Source: Zingiber officinale
Taxonomy: Eukaryota; Streptophyta; Magnoliopsida; Zingiberales; Zingiberaceae
DNA: 64,000 nucleotides
Direction of reading: 5' to 3'
NCBI RefSeq assembly: GCF_018446385.1
Contig: NW_024589852.1
Coordinates: 1 to 64,000, forward strand
Every line of letters begins with the position of its first letter. The stretch's first letter is position 1. Under the pieces are notes generated by a model. That model was given only the letters and a program-made list of their open reading frames with translations, searched no databases and was not told where the DNA came from. This document shows, piece by piece, positions 21,446-33,257 of this stretch. The position numbers and the translations under genes are program-made.

Positions 21446-23753
21446 ATGGCAAGCTCCTCTCAACCTCTCTCCGTCCCTGGGCTTTGATATACGTCCATCG
21501 AATCCAGGTTTGACGGAGGTGATGCTGAGAATTTGAGAGCTACCTTTGAAATTCCCTCCGATTATCAAATCGGTCTTCCCTTAGCTTTTGACCGCCTGAA
21601 CGAGCCACCTCCGAGTTTTGTATGCTTTTTTAGGGACCAATTTACTGCCGGTCTATGGTTTCCGATCCACCCTTTCTTCTCTGCCGTTTATAAATATTTT
21701 CATATTTTTCTCCATCAACTGGTGCCGAACTTCTTTCGGCTGCTGTGCAGAGTCGTCGTTTTGTTCTGCTTGCACGACATTCTCCTTACTCCTCGGTTCT
21801 TCTACTATTTCTATTATCCTAAATTATCTGAGCCGGGGACTTTTCTCTTTTAAGCCCGAGCAGGCCTAGTCTTTTTTGATAAGATGTCGTCCTCTAACAA
21901 GCATTAGAAGGACTACTATTTCTTTGTTCGCTTTCCTGAGCGGCCGGACTTCCCGACCAGGTGGCAATTAGAGGTGTCGAACTCTCCAGAGCTCAAGAAA
22001 TACAAGAGTCACTTGAACTACCTTCATGCAGCTTCCAGTTTGGCCGATCAAAAATACCACATACATAAGTTACCGTTGGAGGGTGTCCTCTATGTGTTCG
22101 GTCTGTGCCCGATCCGTACAAGGCTTCCGTCCAGTCTAGGTATGCTCTTTCTTAATCTAACTTTTGAATCTAACTGATTTCTTTCTTTCTTTTGCAGCTC
22201 AAATCATGTTGCATGCACGTCTAGTTGGCAAGTCCAAACTTGCGGATGTAGAAATCAATGCTGCGGTCGTGGCTGAGTTGGAGAGTTGTGGCTTGCAGCT
22301 GATTGACTCTGAGGATCCGCTAAGCGAGGGAACTCAAGCGCTGGGGAGCGGCGCCAGAGGAAGTCGGACAACCGCGAGCAATGGGTCGGCTGCCATAGCG
22401 GACCTTATGCCTGAAAGGCCATCCATGGTCCTGATCGCTGTTGCTTCAGAGTCAACAACTTCCGACGTGCCCCTGTAACACTGCAAGAGACGTCGAGCGG
22501 AAAGTTCCTCCTGAACTGCCACTTCAGCTCTGCAGACCCCCACCACGATCAACTCTCAACCCCCATCCGAGCGAGGTGATACTTCTAATCCACCTCTTGA
22601 GCAGGACCTTGGGGAACTCTCTGTGTCCTTGTCCTCCGACCAGATACCTTCACTGTCCGGGTTGCCTTAAGGGACAATCTGCGCACCGCTGACTGCCTTT
22701 ATGCCCCTCTTCTGTTGGCAGGGTAGGTGTCCTACATCTGGCCAGTCTCTTCACAGCCCTCCGATCGGGCGACTTCTGTACCTTCTGGCCTGAGCAGTCA
22801 TAGATCAATAATGACAATCATTCATTTATCGACTGACGAGTACCGCCATTCGGACGACCTAGCGTCCCTCACCCTGAGCATCAAATAAGAATAAGGGCCG
22901 CTTGCCTAGATATGGGCTGATGCCTGAGCTCGTGCGATAATTGTAGCTCTGGGGGAACTGGCTAATAGCCACACCCAGATGTCCACTGGGATATGTATAC
23001 CTTTTCCTTTTTTCTCTCGTTCGATCGACTTGTATAATGATTAGCGTTTTTTGCAATATTAGGTGGAAAGCCTGACCATGTGTTATAAGCTTGCTTACCT
23101 AGAGCAGAAGTCCAGTAGCTCTATGCTCCGAGTAGCCAATCGTCGGTTTCTCAATCACAAATGGAGCAGATGAATGTTGAGATTGCTTAGTTACGAGCCG
23201 ATCTGAATAAGAGCTCCAAGTAGTTGGAGGCAGAGAAGAGGAAAGGCGTCCAGCAGGTTGCACAATTGGCTCGGCTTGATAAACATGTCAATTCCTTTGA
23301 GTCCAAGCTCAATTTGGCCAACACCAAGAAGCTCCGAGCCATCGAGGACTTGGAGATAAAAAATAAGGAGTTTCGGGTGTTGGCCCAAAACCTAAAGGAG
23401 GTTGAGTGGGACGATTGACCGACAAGACCGTAGCGAAGACCCAACTCGATGCCAAAGATGAAGAGCTGGCCAATTTGAATGAAGAGCTGAAGGCCTCCCG
23501 AGCGACCTTAGAGACTTATCAGGGAGCCGGGTCGAGCATGTTTGATCTCATGAAGCAGGCCTACATCCGCTTGGATGCTTTTAATGACAAGGTCGCCGAT
23601 TGGGTACTTCGTCTATTCGACCTTGCTATCGACGGGACACTCGATCAATTGAAGGAAGGTGGCTACCTCCCCTCCGCCCTGACAAGCAAGGTCATTAGTC
23701 GGGGCAAGCTGACTGAGTCGCTGCCCGACGATATCTTGGATTATTTAGAGTGA
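21446..23753 (+). pseudogene. Antisense accessory gene of the old Tat-like element (PF04195-like plus coiled coil), decayed
   Basis: Exon 1 is 21446-22139 and begins MASSSQPLS. After a 58-bp GT-AG intron (22140-22197, phase 1) exon 2 continues with AQIMLHARLVGKSKLADVE. The N-terminal domain, with RDQFTAGLWFPIHPFF and VPNFFRLLCRVVVLF, resembles the plant family labelled 'putative gypsy type transposon' (PF04195). Later parts include a basic CKRRRAES patch and a coiled-coil tail ending LDYLE at 23753. Exon 1 is collinear with the younger copy at 38176-40408 and has only in-frame stops: at 21485 and near 21904, where the other copy has Trp, and at 21851, where it has Gln. The 3' half has more breaks. 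It lies opposite to gag-pol, between pol and the 3' LTR. Its function is unknown. Confidence 0.75.
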
Positions 23754-23959
23754 GCCTATTGAGAGTTTTGCTTCTGTAATTGTTTTTGAAGTATCAATGA
23801 ATGCTCGTTCATCCGGCTAACCCTTATATTCTTTCTCGCCGTTTGACATATTAATTTTTCGACTTGCATTTAGTTCAAGCATTGTCACGTAAACTCAAGT
23901 GTGGCCTCGTTGATCGGCAACGAGTTATCTGCTTTCTTAGCCGATCGATCAGTTTCGGA

Positions 23960-24385
23960 TTTAAGGTCGCCGCTCGACCATTCTTTGGTGACAAGGGTTT
24001 ATGGTCGCTGCTCGACCGTAATAGAGACAAGGTTTTAAGGTCGCCACTCGATCGTTGATGACGACAAGGGTTTAAGGTCGTTGTTCATTGTTGATGACGA
24101 CAAGGGTTTAAGGTCGTCGCTCGACCATCGGTGAAAACATAGGTTTAAGGTCGCTGCTCGGCCACTGATGACGACAAGGTTTAAGGTCGTCACTCGACCG
24201 TCGGTGAAGACATGAGTTTAAGGTCACCGCTCGACCCTTGATGACGATAAGGGTTTAAGGTTACCGCTCGACCGTCGGTGAAGACATGGGTTTAAGGTCG
24301 CCGCTCGACCGTTGATGACGACAAGGGTTTAAGGTCGCCGCTCGACCGTCGGTGAAGACATGGATTTAAGGTCACCGTTTGACCT
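23960..24385. repeat. Tandem repeat block after pol (old element)
   Basis: About eleven imperfect units of roughly 37 bp carry the + strand core TTTAAGGTCGCCGCTCGACC, alternating between GTTGATGACGACAAGG and GTCGGTGAAGACATGG linkers. The effective period is therefore about 73 bp. The core is shared, in reverse complement, with the repeat block of the younger element at 37363-37790. Confidence 0.85.
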
Positions 24386-24546
24386 AATTTGTCCGACCGA
24401 CTCATGAGTCTGGAATGCTTGCAGTTTTATTCATATTTATCATGCATTTGGAAGACATGCACGCACATACAGGTAAATATAATTATTCACACCTCTTACT
24501 TGGCCCTATAGGGTTGGAGGTAGTTCCCACTCCATGATCGCTCGAG

Positions 24547-25794
24547 CTATCTTCTATCTTCGTCTTCCAAATAATATGCTCCCGAGTGAAGTTTTTGCAC
24601 TACCTTATAGGGTCCCACACATAGAGCTTCGAATTTGGTAACGTCGCCGACTGACTTTTTCTTCTTCCACACTAGGTCGCCAACCTGGAAGGACCTCAGG
24701 ATAACCCTCCGATTGTAGCTCTGCTTCATCCGCTGCTGGTATGCTATCAGCCGAACGACAGCCTTGTCTCGTGCTTTATCAACCAAGTCTAACTCCATTA
24801 GTCTCCGCTCGCCGTTCTCCTCGTCATAGTGCTGCACTCGATTGGACTCCACCCTGACTTCCACCAGGACTAGTGCTTCACCGCCATACATCAGATGGAA
24901 TGACGTCACGCCAGTCGCCTCCTTTGGGGTGTGCGCAGGGCCTACAGGATGCTTGGGAGTTCGTTGACCCAACTGCCTCCTACCCAGCCAAGCTCGCAAT
25001 CCTCTGAGAATCTTCTGATTGGCGACTTCCGCTTGGCCATTACTTTGGGGGTAAGACACTGAGGTGAAGGCCTGTTGGATACTATAGCCTTCGCACCATT
25101 CTTTGAGTTTCCGACCGATGAATTGCCTCTCATTGTCCGAGACAAGCTGTCGGGGGATGCTAAACCGACACAAGATACTTTGCCAGATGAATTTGATGAC
25201 CATATGTTCATTTATCTTTGCCAATGGTTTGGTCTCCACCCATTTTAAGAAGTAGTCAACAACGGCGAGCAGAAACTTCCGCTGAGATGTCGCCGTCGGA
25301 AATGACCCGACGATGCCCATACTCCATTGGTCGAATGGACAGGACACTATGGATGCCTTCATCTCTTTGGTTGGCTGGTGTGGGATTCTGTGATATTTTT
25401 GGCACGACAGGCAGGTGGTCACCGTCCGAGCAATATCTTCTTGGAGCGTGGGCTAGAAATACTCGGCGAGAAGGATCTTTCGAGCTAGTGAACGGTCGCT
25501 CGGATGGCTTCTGCAGGAGCCTTGGTGCACTTCCTGTAGGATGTACTCTGCGTCCGCTAGTCCAACACACTTGAGTAAGAGTCTGGAGAAAGCTCTCTTA
25601 TACAGCTGATCTTCGACCAAGGTGAACCGTCCGACCCTCTTCTTTAATAGTTGTGCTACCTCTCGGTCGTCTGGCATGATACCTGATCGGAGGAGTTCGA
25701 TCAGTGGCATTCTCCAATTGATCGAGCAGACTACTCCCTCCATACGGTCGATGTGCTCCACCAGTAAGTCCTGTTCGATCGGCTGGCTGATCAC
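24547..25794 (-). pseudogene. Integrase region of the old Tat-like element
   Basis: It is spread over two frames. The upstream part (25453-25794) covers the linker before the zinc-binding region. The 291-residue frame 24547-25422 starts at MTTCLSCQKYHRIPHQPT and includes the core with VSDNERQF and YPQSNGQAEVAN, then the C-terminal GDLVWKK and GPYKVVQKL. The usual first catalytic Asp in the WGMDIVG block is replaced (QWSMGIVGS), so catalysis is lost even without counting the frame breaks. Integrase inserts the element cDNA into the genome. Confidence 0.8.
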
Positions 25795-25926
25795 GACAGG
25801 TGATAATGAAGTAGCTAACTTAGCCAGCTTATCCGCTGCTTGATTGTCCGATCGGGGGATCTTCTGTATAGTGACCTCTTAAAAATTTGCCTTCAGCTTC
25901 TTGAAGGCTTCTGTATATAACTTAAG

Positions 25927-26361
25927 TCAAGAGCTGCTAATCTCAAATGTCCCTGACAGCTGCTGAGTGGCCAACTGAGAATCTGAGTAAATAAGGACTT
26001 TTGTGGCTCTGACATGCAGTGCTGCCTGTAAGCTGACTATCAAGACTTCATACTCAACTTCGTTGTTGGTGGCCCGATAATCCAGCAGAACGGAAAGTTG
26101 CATCCGGTCTTCTTGTGGTGAAATGAGCAGAATGCCGACCCCGCTGCCTTGTCGAGTGGACGAACAATCAACATATATTCTCCAAGTTATCGTCGGCTCG
26201 ACACTTTGGACCTCTGTAACAAAATCAGCCAAGGTCTGAGCTTTGATTGCCGTTCGAGGTTGATATTGGATATCAAACTTGTTCAGTTTGATTGTCCATT
26301 TGATTAGCCGCCCAGACATTTCTGGGTTGAGGAGGATTTTTCCCAAGATACTGTTGGTCAT
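25927..26361 (-). pseudogene. RNase H region of the old Tat-like element
   Basis: The frame includes IYVDCSSTRQGSGVGILL, NNEVEYEVLI and YSDSQLATQQLSG, matching the D-E-D pattern of the Ty3/gypsy RNase H and the younger element's FVDGSPT, NNESEYEA and FSDSQLAA. It lies between RT and integrase, as expected for gypsy elements. Stops occur on both sides, so it is a fragment. Confidence 0.8.
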
Positions 26362-26669
26362 GACGATGATCGGGTGAGCAAGAAAGTATCGGAGTCTCCA
26401 AGCGGCAAGTACCAGAGCATAAGCTAACTTTTCCAGACCAATGTAGCGAGATTCAATATCTTTTAATATATGACTTAAAAATACATAGGTTGCTGTTCAT
26501 GGCCGTTCTTCTTGACCAATGTCGATCTGACCGCATGCTCGGTGGATGACAAATAGATCCAAAGAGGCTCTCCGACATTCGGCTTAGTTAGCACATACAG
26601 GGAGTTAAGATACTCCTTGAGTTCTTCCAAAGTTCGGTCGCACTCTGCGTCCCATTGGAATCTTGTAAC

Positions 26670-27569
26670 TCAGTGCAGTACTTTGAAGAATGGCAGACTC
26701 CGATCGGACGTTTTAGTGATGAACCTTGAAAGCACGGTGATTCGTCTGGTCAGTTGTTGGGCATCCTTCAAATTACGAGGCGGAGGTGTGTCTTGTAGGG
26801 CCTTCACTTTACTTGGATTTGCCTCGATCCCCCACTCAGTCATGATATACTCGAGAAAACGACTGCTCCTTGCACCGAACAGGCACTTCCTAGGGTTTAG
26901 CTTCATTCCATAGGTTTTTAAAGTTTGGCACGCCTCCTCGACGTCTACATAGAGGTCGGCTGCTCGGAGGGATTTTATTAGTATGCCATCGACATATACC
27001 TCCATGTTTTGGCCGATCTGCCTACGAAACATTTTATTCATCAGCCTTTGGTAGATTGCTCCGGTGTTCGTCAGTCCGAATGGCATGACGTTGTAGTAAT
27101 AGATTCCATCAGTCATGATGAAACTGACCTTTTCTTGATCTTTTTGGGCGAGCGACACTTGGTGATAACCCTAGTATGCGTCGAGCATGCATATTAATTT
27201 GTAGCCCATTGTGGAGTCCATCATTTGGTCTATCTGAGGCAATGAATAGAAGTCCTTCGGGCATGCCTTATTTAAGTCGCGAAAGTTGATGCAGACCCGC
27301 TATTTATTGCCTGGTTTGGAGACCAGTACCACGTTAGCGAGCCAACTTGGGAATTGGACTTCCCGTATATGTCCGACCTCTAGTAATTTTTTTATCTCCG
27401 CTCGGATGATCAAATTTTGCTCTGGGCTAAAGTCTCTCTTCTTCTGTTTAACCGGCCAGGAGCCCAGTCGGACATGTAGCTTGTGTTGAGCAACGTTCGG
27501 AGAAATAGAAGACAATTCGTGTGTCGACCAGGCGAACACGTCATAGTTTCGTCTGAGGCAGGCGACCAA
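26670..27569 (-). pseudogene. Reverse transcriptase region of the old Tat-like element
   Basis: There are two frames. Frame 27300-27569 holds the N-terminal part (NYDVFAWSTHEL, NVVLVSKPGNK). Frame 26670-27158 holds the core (YYYNVMPFGLTNTGAIYQRL, EVYVDGILIKS). The catalytic YVDD is YVDG here, so the polymerase is dead. The middle part between the frames (27159-27299) is broken by stops. Confidence 0.82.
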
Positions 27570-27689
27570 CTCTGTTTTTTCTAGTTTTTTAGATTGGCGG
27601 TGATAAAGGTCGTCGCCTCTAATCAGTTTGGATGGATCTGGACCTTCTCCTTTTCATCATAGACCAGGGTAGGAGGCTTCTCCATGATA

Positions 27690-27895
27690 GCACTTACCTC
27701 TAAGCGCGGTATCTTTCGGGCGGTTCATGATTTCGTTTTGACCATCTCGACGTAGCAACGCCGGGCTGCCAACTGATCGCCTCTGACCTCCAAGCGCGGT
27801 ATCTTCCGGGCGGTATCTTCCGGGCGGTTCATGATTTTGTTCTGACCATCTCGACGTAGCAACGCCGGGCTGCCAACTGATCGCCTCTGACCTCA
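27690..27895. repeat. Local tandem duplication (about 100 bp, two copies) in the protease-RT linker
   Basis: The + strand blocks starting with AAGCGCGGTATCTT near 27700 and again near 27793 are nearly identical, each running to CTGATCGCCTCTGACCTC. Inside the second, a further TATCTTCCGGGCGG is doubled. The younger element does not show this duplication. Confidence 0.8.
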
Positions 27896-27951
27896 CCCAC
27901 CTTGTCCCCCACCAGGAACTTGATCTTCTGGTAGAAAGTGGATGCCACCAC

Positions 27952-28197
27952 TCAGAACTCATTCAGTGCCAGTTGGCCTAGAATGACGTTGTAGGCTGAC
28001 GGTGCATCCACCACAATGAAATTAGTCGTCCGTGTCCTCTTCAGCGGCTCTTTCCCAAGCGAGACAGCCAGGCGTAGTTGGTCGATCGGCAACACTTTGT
28101 TGCCAGTGAACCCATAGAGTGGAGTCGTCATGGGCAGTAAATCACTTCGGTTGATTTGCAGTTGATCGAACGCTTTCTTGAATATAATGTTCACCAA
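27952..28197 (-). pseudogene. Protease region of the old Tat-like element
   Basis: The frame reads VNIIFKKAFDQLQINRSDLL, then TPLYGFTGNKVLP and FIVVDAPSAYNVILG. This is collinear with the aspartic protease of the younger element, where the DTGSS active site lies just before VNIIF. The equivalent active-site block upstream is outside this open frame. The protease would process the gag-pol polyprotein. Confidence 0.75.
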
Positions 28198-28632
28198 GCT
28201 TCTTATGTCAACAAAGGTACGATGAATAACATAATTAGCTATTACTACTCGGATAATCAGGGTGTCGTCATGAGGGATCTCTTCCCCTTCTAAATCCTTC
28301 AGGCTGAAGCTGATCTCATGTCCCTAGACCTTCTCCTTGCTGCAGCTGACTGCATGAGTTTCAAGCCACCGAGTGTGCAACTTTCTCGCTCAATTGGAAT
28401 CATCACTGGTCGGCCCTCCGACGATTATTCATATATCACACTGACTGGCGTTGCTCCTATTTTCTTCCTCTTGAGCTGAGGGTCGTTTTCGTTTGGCCTG
28501 CTCCTGAACAGGACTTGGACTATTCCGTCATTGAGATTGATTGCGGCGTGGTTCGACCGCTGTCCTTTCGTCTTCCCTTCGCCCTGCTGATCGGTGCTTG
28601 TATCTCTGATTGGGCGATGGTGATTGACGATA

Positions 28633-29286
28633 CTACCTTCTTGGGGCTGGTCTACTAGCCATGTAGCAGTCCTGAGTATTATGAGTCACCGACTGATGGA
28701 AGGAGCAAAACATCGACATCCATATTTTACCCCTGGAGGCTTTTGGGTGTTCGACCCCAACGTGCTGCACGGCATGCGTCCTAGGCTCATGTTGTGGTTG
28801 AGTTCCTCCTGATCGGGGCCCTTTAGGAGGCTGATGGCTGCTCGGTTGATGTAGCTCGAACACCGGCGCTGGTTCGATGGGTGCTTCTTTTTTTCTGGCC
28901 GCCTGATCTTCTTCTACATTGATGTATTCATTGGCCCTTTTTTGTAGATGACCAAAGTCCTTTGGCTGCTTCCGAATGAGTGACCAGGAGAATTCTCTTT
29001 CAATGAACCCCTGAGTGAAAGCATTTACCAATACGTCCAAGGAGACCGTTGGGATGTCCATCGCCACCTGATTGAAGCGTTGAATATAGGCCCTTAATGC
29101 TTCTTGGGGCCCCTGCTTCAGAGAGAATAGATTTACACTTGTTTTCTGATGGCGGCAATTACTAGAAAAATGATGTAGGAAGGCTGCTCGGAAGTCCTTG
29201 AAGCTGTGGATCAAGTTGCTTGGCAACCGCTTGAACCAACGTTGTGCCAATTTGGATAATGTGGTGAGGAAGACTCGATATTTCAC
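28633..29286 (-). pseudogene. Gag region of the old Tat-like element
   Basis: A 217-residue frame with the retrotransposon gag domain (FLTTLSKLAQRWFKRLP, EALRAYIQRFNQVAMDIPTV, FTQGFIEREF) and a C-terminal CSFHQSVTHNTQDC zinc-binding-like motif. The N-terminal third of gag between 29287 and the PBS has no long open frame. Gag would form the particle that packages the RNA. Confidence 0.82.
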
Positions 29287-29821
29287 CCCATCCGTGTAAT
29301 GGTGAAGTATGGCTCGTTATCAAACTTTGCCAAGTTCTCATCGGGGTTAGTCACTCCATATATTTCCCGATTGATAATGGGGTATAATGTTTCGGTAGGG
29401 GGTTATTTAGAATCCCCTCCGAAAACTGTTGATTGACCCGCTCGGGCGAATTGTCCTCTTTGTTATACCTTCCTTTTCCTTGTATTTTGAGCGGGTGTCT
29501 CATCTGAGGAAGATCTCTGGTCTCTGTTCGCTTGGGCTATCTCTTCTGCTGGTGCACATAACGACGCTCGGTTTAAAGGGACCGACGCATGAGGTGCTTC
29601 CCCATAGGTGTCGATCAACCTTTTATTCAGGTCCCGAATGGAAAGCTATTCCGTTCGGTCCCCTCACTCAGTCTGATGACCTACCGCGGAAGCTGCAGGC
29701 TCCTGTGCTTGTTGATCAGTCAGCGTCTATTATTATTGTTGCTCCAATATCTTTGTCACTTGAGTCTGTATTAGTGCGTCGAGATCCTCTTGTGTCAGCG
29801 TCTTGTTTGGATGCAGGCTAC

Positions 29822-29843
29822 GTTCCCACAGACGGTGCCAAAA
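29822..29843 (-). other. Primer binding site of the old Tat-like element
   Basis: The - strand reads TTTTGGCACCGTCTGTGGG directly after the 5' LTR. It differs from the younger copy (TTGGCGCCGTCTGTGGG) by one base in the TGGCGCC end. This would pair with the 3' end of a tRNA ending GGCGCCA; tRNA-Asp is plausible but not proven. Confidence 0.7.
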
Positions 29844-30461
29844 TGATCCTATCCGAAGGTACGAAGCTGGAAAGCTGGGGAGGTTGCAGTTCCACTGACG
29901 GGATGAGGATCTCGCTCCTTTCTGTAAAACAAAACTAAAACCCGGGAAGGAGTCCCTGATGTTGGCCCTATGATGTTCAAGTCAGAAACAGAGGAAGAAA
30001 GGAGTGAAGGTATTAGAGACAGAGATCTATCTTGCCTTTCTTCGTACCTAGTATACTATTTTATACCTTTCTCGGTGATCCTCCATTTTCCTTGGTTTAA
30101 TGATATTAATTACCGATGGAAGACATCTTTGTCTTTCCCCTATTAATTATCTGTCTCTTCCTCTTTTGTTATTCTATCGTTCATTATTTGTATAATGCCA
30201 ACGACATACCTCGAGCCGGACGAGTGGCCCGCTCAGTTTGGGCTCCTGACTCGCTCAACTTGCTCTCTTACTGTCCTGGTTGACCACTCACTGGTTCACT
30301 CAGATGACGACTAGACAATGATCATTTCGATCGACCGATGAACCACTTCCCGCTCGAGTGCGGCTGAGCCTTACTTAAGCCCTAGTGTTGACCGCTTTGA
30401 CTTTGACTTACCCCATGGTAATTGACTCATGCTAGATAGGCTCCTCTTTATCACCGTATCA
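29844..30461 (-). repeat. 5' LTR of the old Tat-like element
   Basis: A 618-bp copy. On the - strand it starts TGATACGGTGATAAAGAG and ends CGGATAGGATCA, next to the PBS. It is about 50 bp shorter than its partner at 20025-20694, with many substitutions. Confidence 0.85.
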
Positions 30462-30731
30462 ATATATATGCACGCCTTCCTTCCGTGCCTCTGCTGTGCG
30501 ACTATGGGGGATAATTGATGTGGCAGTAGGGGTAGTCATATAGTGGAGGCATAAAAGGTTGGGAGGGGGGAGGCGCATTCGAGCTCGGTTCGATTATAAA
30601 CAAGTCAAATTCAAATATTCAAGAGTTCAGTTCGACTCGACTCGATTACACCCCTAATGATATATCGTATGTAAAAAATAAAAAAAACATTAAAAACACA
30701 TCGTCATAGACAAAGTTCACGTGGGACCGTC

Positions 30732-30804
<73 letters not shown>

Positions 30805-31129
30805 CCAATGAAATTAAATTGTGACTTAAGTCTGTACTAAGTTGGTGTTTCAAAATTTTAAAGATTATATATTATATCTATATCTATTTAAAGAAGATTT
30901 TCATCCAGTTTTATCTTGTAAGTATTGACTTACTAATTTATATTAGAATGTTAACTTTGCTTAATACATTTAAATCAAGCATGAGCCATGAGCATAATAG
31001 CCTTAATTTTATTTTCATAAAAAATGGCCGTATGCATTCTTCAATTTAGTTTTAAATACAAAACTTTAATTTTGTCTTAAGTAATTATTTATTTGATTTT
31101 AAACCTTTTGGTTCTAATAAAAACAAAGT
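30462..31129. other. Spacer between the two Tat-like elements
   Basis: AT-rich sequence. A block at 30570-30655 with GAGCTCGGTTCGATTATAAA and TTCGACTCGACTCGATTACA resembles the ends of hAT-like MITEs, but paired termini could not be fixed. No gene was seen. Confidence 0.45.
30734..30802. repeat. (AT)n microsatellite
   Basis: About 34 uninterrupted AT units. Confidence 0.95.
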
Positions 31130-31134
31130 ATATG

Positions 31135-31988
31135 TGATCCGGTGATAAGGGCGGAAGACCCTCATTGGCGGGAGGTCAACGACACGTGGAGGTCAATGGT
31201 CAAAGAGGTCGACCGCAAGGTAAGGCAGAGCGGATAGAGGTCGTGCCGAGCGGACTTGCGGGCCGATCGAACATCCGGCTGGCCGGACATCCGGCCAGGG
31301 ATCTCTCGGACCGAACGAAAGACAGCCCGACCAGGGGTCGGGCTTCCGATGCTCAAGGTAAAAAGTTCTATGGGCCAGGCGGGCAGGCCGCTCGGTCGAG
31401 TCACGGGACAACCAGGCGCAATCAGGCGCAATTCCATCCGAGCACATGAGCAGGGCTTCCCGGAGGCCACAAGCGCTGAGCGGCTTGTCCGCTCGGCCCG
31501 GGGACAGACAAGGGGCACAAAGGGACAAAAGGAACAGCTGGTAACATCATCCTCGAGACACCTGCCCCCGATAAACAGCATGGTCAGCGGCCGGATCAGA
31601 CAGAGTATCGTACGGTGAAAGCTTCCACCGTCACATCCGGGATGTGTTCGGACGATTGCGGAATGGTGTCAGGCATGCTTTTCTGACACAACCCTACTGA
31701 GGTATATTTGGCGAAGCGTGCACGCATCAAGAAGCGTGCCCGCGCCTCCCCGGGGTCCTATATAAGGACCCCCAAACTTCGACGGAGGTATGCGATTCTC
31801 ATCACTGTAGCAACAATATCGTTACTCTGCTTCTTCATTGCCTGACTTGAGCGTCAGAGGGTCGTCGCCGGGAAACCCCTCCCGGCTCGGCTTCTTTGCA
31901 GGTTTTCCGGAGGTCCATGTCAACGTCCGGAGACAGCGGAGAGTGCCACATCCCCAGCATCTGTCGACTCAGCGCTCGGATAGGATCA
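31135..31988 (+). repeat. 5' LTR of the younger Tat-like element
   Basis: It starts TGATCCGGTGATAAGG and ends AGGATCA, 854 bp. It matches 41086-41923 along its whole length, with some substitutions and a 16-bp block near 31276-31291 that is absent from the other copy. Confidence 0.95.
31759..31766 (+). promoter_or_regulatory. TATA box in the 5' LTR
   Basis: TATATAAG lies in a GC-rich context about 230 bp before the LTR end and is preserved at 41693-41700 in the 3' LTR. It is the likely start-site driver for the genomic RNA. Confidence 0.65.
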
Positions 31989-31991
31989 AAT

Positions 31992-32010
31992 TGGCGCCGT
32001 CTGTGGGAAC
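31992..32010 (+). other. Primer binding site of the younger Tat-like element
   Basis: TGGCGCCGTCTGTGGGAAC begins three bases after the 5' LTR. The first bases complement the 3' CCA end of a tRNA ending GGCGCCA; tRNA-Asp is a candidate. Confidence 0.75.
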
Positions 32011-32033
32011 ACACCTGAATCCGAGCCTAGAAG

Positions 32034-33257
32034 ATGGAAGAAGCTGGACGCCAACTCCTGGTAACGCTCTCTCCCGAGGAGCTCGAAGTACTCATTCAAG
32101 CGCGAGCCGCAAAGATGGTTGAGCAGCAGCAGAAGGCTCAAGTAGAAAGGATAACGCAACAGGCCGCCTCCGCCTCTGGGGGCCGAGCGGCCATGGAGGA
32201 CCGACCGAAACAATATTCTACGTGGGCTCAGAACAAGGGGCAGACCAACACACCAGGAGACGCGCCGGCCGCCCCTATCCTATTCCATCGAGCATTATTC
32301 CAGACGTCGTCGGAATTAGCCCTAGCCAACCAGGGATCGTCCGACGAGGCGCCTATCCGTGATGCAAGGAAGGGCAAGGCGCCCCAGGCGGATTCATCCC
32401 CCGAGCGGATCAATCGACAGTTCTCCGATGCCATCTTGAGAGACCCACTACCAAAGCATTACGCGCCTTCGACGATCAGGGAATACAACGGGACTACCGA
32501 CCCGGACGACCATCTGGATAAGTTCGACAACACGACCACTTTGCATCAATATACAGATGGCGTGAAGTGCCGGGTGTTCCTCACCACCCTCTCGAGATCA
32601 GCGCAACGATGGTTCCGGAGGTTACCGGACGGATCTATCACAAGCTTCAAAGAATTCCGCACGACCTTCCTCCAGCACTTCGCGAGCAGCAGGCGCTACC
32701 AGAAGACCAGCGTTAGTTTGTTCGCCATCAAACAAGTCTCGAAGGAATCGCTTCGGGCCTATATCCAGCGTTTCAATCAGGTGGCCATGGATATCTCGAC
32801 CGTCACTTCAGAAACTATGATGAACGCGTTCACATAGGGGCTTGTGGACGACGACTTCTTCCGAGCGCTCATCAGAAAGACGCCTCGTAGCTACGACCAC
32901 ATGTTGAACAAGGCCAATGAGTACATCAACGTGGAAGAAGCCCAGATAGCGAGGAAAAAGGAAGCACCATCCGAGCCACCGGCTTATGCTGAGCGGAAGC
33001 CACTTCCTAATTACCAACCACCAAGAGGACCTCGCGCAGAGGTAGCCCGTCCTCATCAAAGGCCGCACGCCGTCCAACAAGTAGCGGCTGATCGGCCAAA
33101 ACCAAAAGGGAAGGTATGGACTCCAATGTTTTGCTCGCTCCATCAGTCAGCAACTCACAACACCCGTGATTGTCGGAGCCTCCCCCCGATCACTCATCCC
33201 GCGCCAAGGAGCTACCGCTGTCGATCACCTTCGCCGAATCGGCGGCAACGACACTAG
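32034..33257 (+). pseudogene. Gag of the younger Tat-like element, one in-frame stop
   Basis: The start is MEEAGRQLLVTLSPEELEVL. The retrotransposon gag domain lies at about residues 165-300 (FLTTLSRSAQRWFRRLPDGS, SLRAYIQRFNQVAMDISTV). The only break before 33257 is TAG at 32835-32837 in FT*GLVDDDFF; the older copy has Gln at this place. The frame continues into a proline-rich linker and the C-terminal CSLHQSATHNTRDC motif. About 407 codons are collinear. Gag forms the cytoplasmic particle around the element RNA. The start Met is the first after the PBS. Confidence 0.85.

Larger units (their letters stand above)
20025..30461 (-). mobile_element. Old Tat-like Ty3/gypsy LTR retrotransposon with antisense accessory gene
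   Basis: A 10.4-kb element on the - strand. Its LTRs lie at 29844-30461 (5') and 20025-20694 (3'), flanked by ATATA on both sides (weak evidence, because the target is a TA tract). Reading leftwards the order is PBS, gag, protease, RT, RNase H and integrase, then a tandem repeat block, an accessory gene on the opposite strand, and a polypurine tract. This gypsy order plus the extra antisense gene between pol and the 3' LTR is the layout of the Tat lineage. Coding parts carry several stops and frame breaks and lost catalytic residues, and the LTRs differ clearly in length and sequence, so it is an old, dead copy. Confidence 0.85.

Noticed and set aside
31162..31618. Several 90-140 codon frames in the Tat-like LTR, also at 41113-41634
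   Set aside because: GC-rich LTR sequence gives open frames on both strands, and they are not in a shared conserved frame.
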